A stretch of DNA of 64,000 nucleotides from Clusia tigrina (Eukaryota > Arthropoda > Insecta > Diptera > Clusiidae): assembly GCA_920105625.2 (NCBI GenBank), contig OV050032.1, forward strand, positions 22,115,981 through 22,179,980, written 5' to 3'. The notes under the pieces are model-generated. The model was not told the DNA's origin. It saw only the letters and a program-made list of their open reading frames with translations, and ran no database searches. The translations under genes were made by a program, and so were the position numbers. Shown piece by piece: positions 62,530-64,000 of this stretch (position 1 is the stretch's first letter; the number at the start of each line of letters is the position of its first letter).

Positions 62530-64000
62530 GGTCCGGGTGATGTGTGGAGTGAAATGAGCGAGGAATCTTTGGCTCTTCTCTTAGATACGCATTTTCCAGG
62601 CAGTAGCACAGTGGAGGGTGATAACTCGACAGCTAGAGGCAGGCAGTCCGAGATAGGGAATGCGATAGTTACAGTCGAGAAAGTTGAGTGGGCCATTAAC
62701 ACCTTTGGTCCAAATAAATCTCCGGTCCTCACATGTAAATCCTAAAGACTTCAGTCCAATCAGTCTCACGTCTTTCCTCCTAAAAACACTGGAGAGATTG
62801 ATGGATGCACACTTACGGGAAGCTATACCAACTGGTAGAATCTCCTCGGCACAAGATGCTTACACGAAGGGCAAATCGACAGAGGCGGCGTTATACGTAC
62901 TTATTGGTATAGTGGAAAAAGCCATCCAGCAGAAGGATTTCGCACTAGCGGCGTTCATTGACATAGAAAGCACTTTCAACAACATAAATGCGAACGCCAT
63001 TACGGGAGCGTTAGAAGCTCTGGGCGTCGATTCTAATATGGTAGCGCTGATAGAGACGATACTCGTCAGCAGAAAGGTAACTGCCAGCAGGTTCCTACAC
63101 CTTAAGCAGACAGGTCTGCAGAGGCACTCCTCAGGGAGGAGTCCTCTCCCCCCTGCTCTCGAATTTGGCGGTAAATTCATTACTTCTAGCCCTAGAGAGC
63201 GGGGGTTGCCATGTCGTCGTCTATGCTGATGACTTGGCAATTGTGATTAGAGGGAAATATCCAAACACTCTTATGGATATTTTGCACTCTAGCATGGGCA
63301 CGCTTACTGGTTGGACGGGAAGAAGGGGATTAGGGATAAACCCCGATAAAATGGAATTAATCCTCTTTTCCAAGAAAAATAGATCTCCTGATGTCTCCCC
63401 GCTAACATACAAAGGTGTGGAAATTCCGATGAAGGAGACAGTTAGATATTTGGGACTAGTACTAGATAGGAAACTTACCTGGAAACCCCATATTGAAGAA
63501 AGAGTCAGAAAGGCCAATATTGCTTTGTACACATGTAAGAAAGCGGTCGGAATCAGGTGGGGGCTATCCCCACGAATTATGTACTGGCTGTACATTTCGG
63601 TGGTCAGACCTATATTGCTATATGGAATGCTGGTATGGTGGCCAGCCACTCAGAAACAAAGCTATTTGAAGCTTCTGAGCAAGGTCCAAAGAACGGCTTT
63701 TTTATGCATATCTGGTGCTTTAAGGACCACGCCTACTAAAGCTTTAGAAGTAATACTCAACCTACCTACATTAGAGCTGGTAGGGAAACAAGTGGCCGCC
63801 GCATTAGCACTAAGGCTGGAATGTACAGCGTTATGGCATGATCGGCAGATTGGTCACTCGACTATTGCGCATACCTGAGTAGTTCTATCCAACACATTGA
63901 CCACTCTATACCTAATCTCAACTTCGATAGGCACTTCCAGACATATATTCCGTCTAGAAGAGAGTGGCAAACACCAATGCCATGGAGAAGGGGGGGAACT
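62530..64000 (+). pseudogene. LOA/R1-like LINE reverse transcriptase, disrupted, running off the window
   Basis: 62540-62730 reads SEESLALLLDTHFPGSS and VEWAINTFGPNKSP, then jumps to NPKDFSPISLTSFLLKTLER, so about a hundred codons between are missing. 62890-63040 reads FALAAFIDIESTFNNI (a DIEGAFDN-type motif with Asp changed to Ser). A one-base shift near 63115 is followed by GTPQGGVLSPLLSNLA, VVVYADDLAIVI, GLGINPDKMELILFSKK, VRYLGLVLDRKLTWKPH and VVRPILLYGMLVWW. Another shift lies near 63875. RNase H, if present, is outside. It belongs to the same broad type as the 8.4 and 48.7 kb fragments. Confidence 0.82.

Overview
This is an AT-rich, repeat-dense stretch of an insect nuclear genome. The two host genes I can identify, Polycomb and a Rab26-type GTPase, have fly-like sequences, and the transposons (Jockey-, I-, LOA/R1- and RTE-like LINEs, mariner, a pogo/Tigger-like element, a tRNA-derived SINE) fit a higher dipteran. 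A tephritid fruit fly is my guess, but nothing seen here fixes the family.

Layout. 1-5.3 kb: Polycomb (Pc) on the minus strand, two coding exons (4508-4446 and 3720-2656), 375 residues, intact, plus its 3' UTR and upstream region. 5.3-8 kb: no gene; a CA/TA microsatellite and a possible decayed terminal-repeat element. 8-19 kb: LOA/R1-like and Jockey-like LINE remains, a 314-bp pure TA tract, a 330-bp hairpin element, an unrecognised 119-codon open frame (16249-16608, minus) and an exact 72-bp tandem duplication. 19.2-33.6 kb: head-to-tail decayed I-like LINE pieces on the plus strand; the first is split by a Jockey-like element (10-bp target-site duplication, TSD) and by a SINE (9-bp TSD). 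34-40 kb: a non-coding family rich in GGGCGTGG, and a mariner in a TA tract whose transposase has lost two catalytic motifs. 41.9-42.5 kb: first two coding exons of the Rab26-like gene on the plus strand; the remaining exons were not found and probably lie beyond the window. 43-55 kb, which would lie in its next intron if so: a perfect 36-bp inverted repeat, R2-like, Jockey-like, LOA-like, RTE-like and pogo/Tigger-like fragments, and more GGGCGTGG units. 55.7-58.3 kb: a 2,553-bp structure with two 561-bp inverted arms around a decayed ORF of about 212 codons. 58.3-62.5 kb: no gene seen. 62.5-64 kb: a LOA/R1-like reverse transcriptase running off the end.

Functionally, Polycomb is the H3K27me3 reader of PRC1 and the Rab26-like GTPase a vesicle-traffic regulator; they are neighbours, not partners in one pathway. 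I recall both mapping near 78C on 3L in D. melanogaster, which would make this conserved synteny, but that needs checking. Most other recognisable sequence is mobile-element debris. No rRNA, canonical tRNA or CRISPR array was seen.
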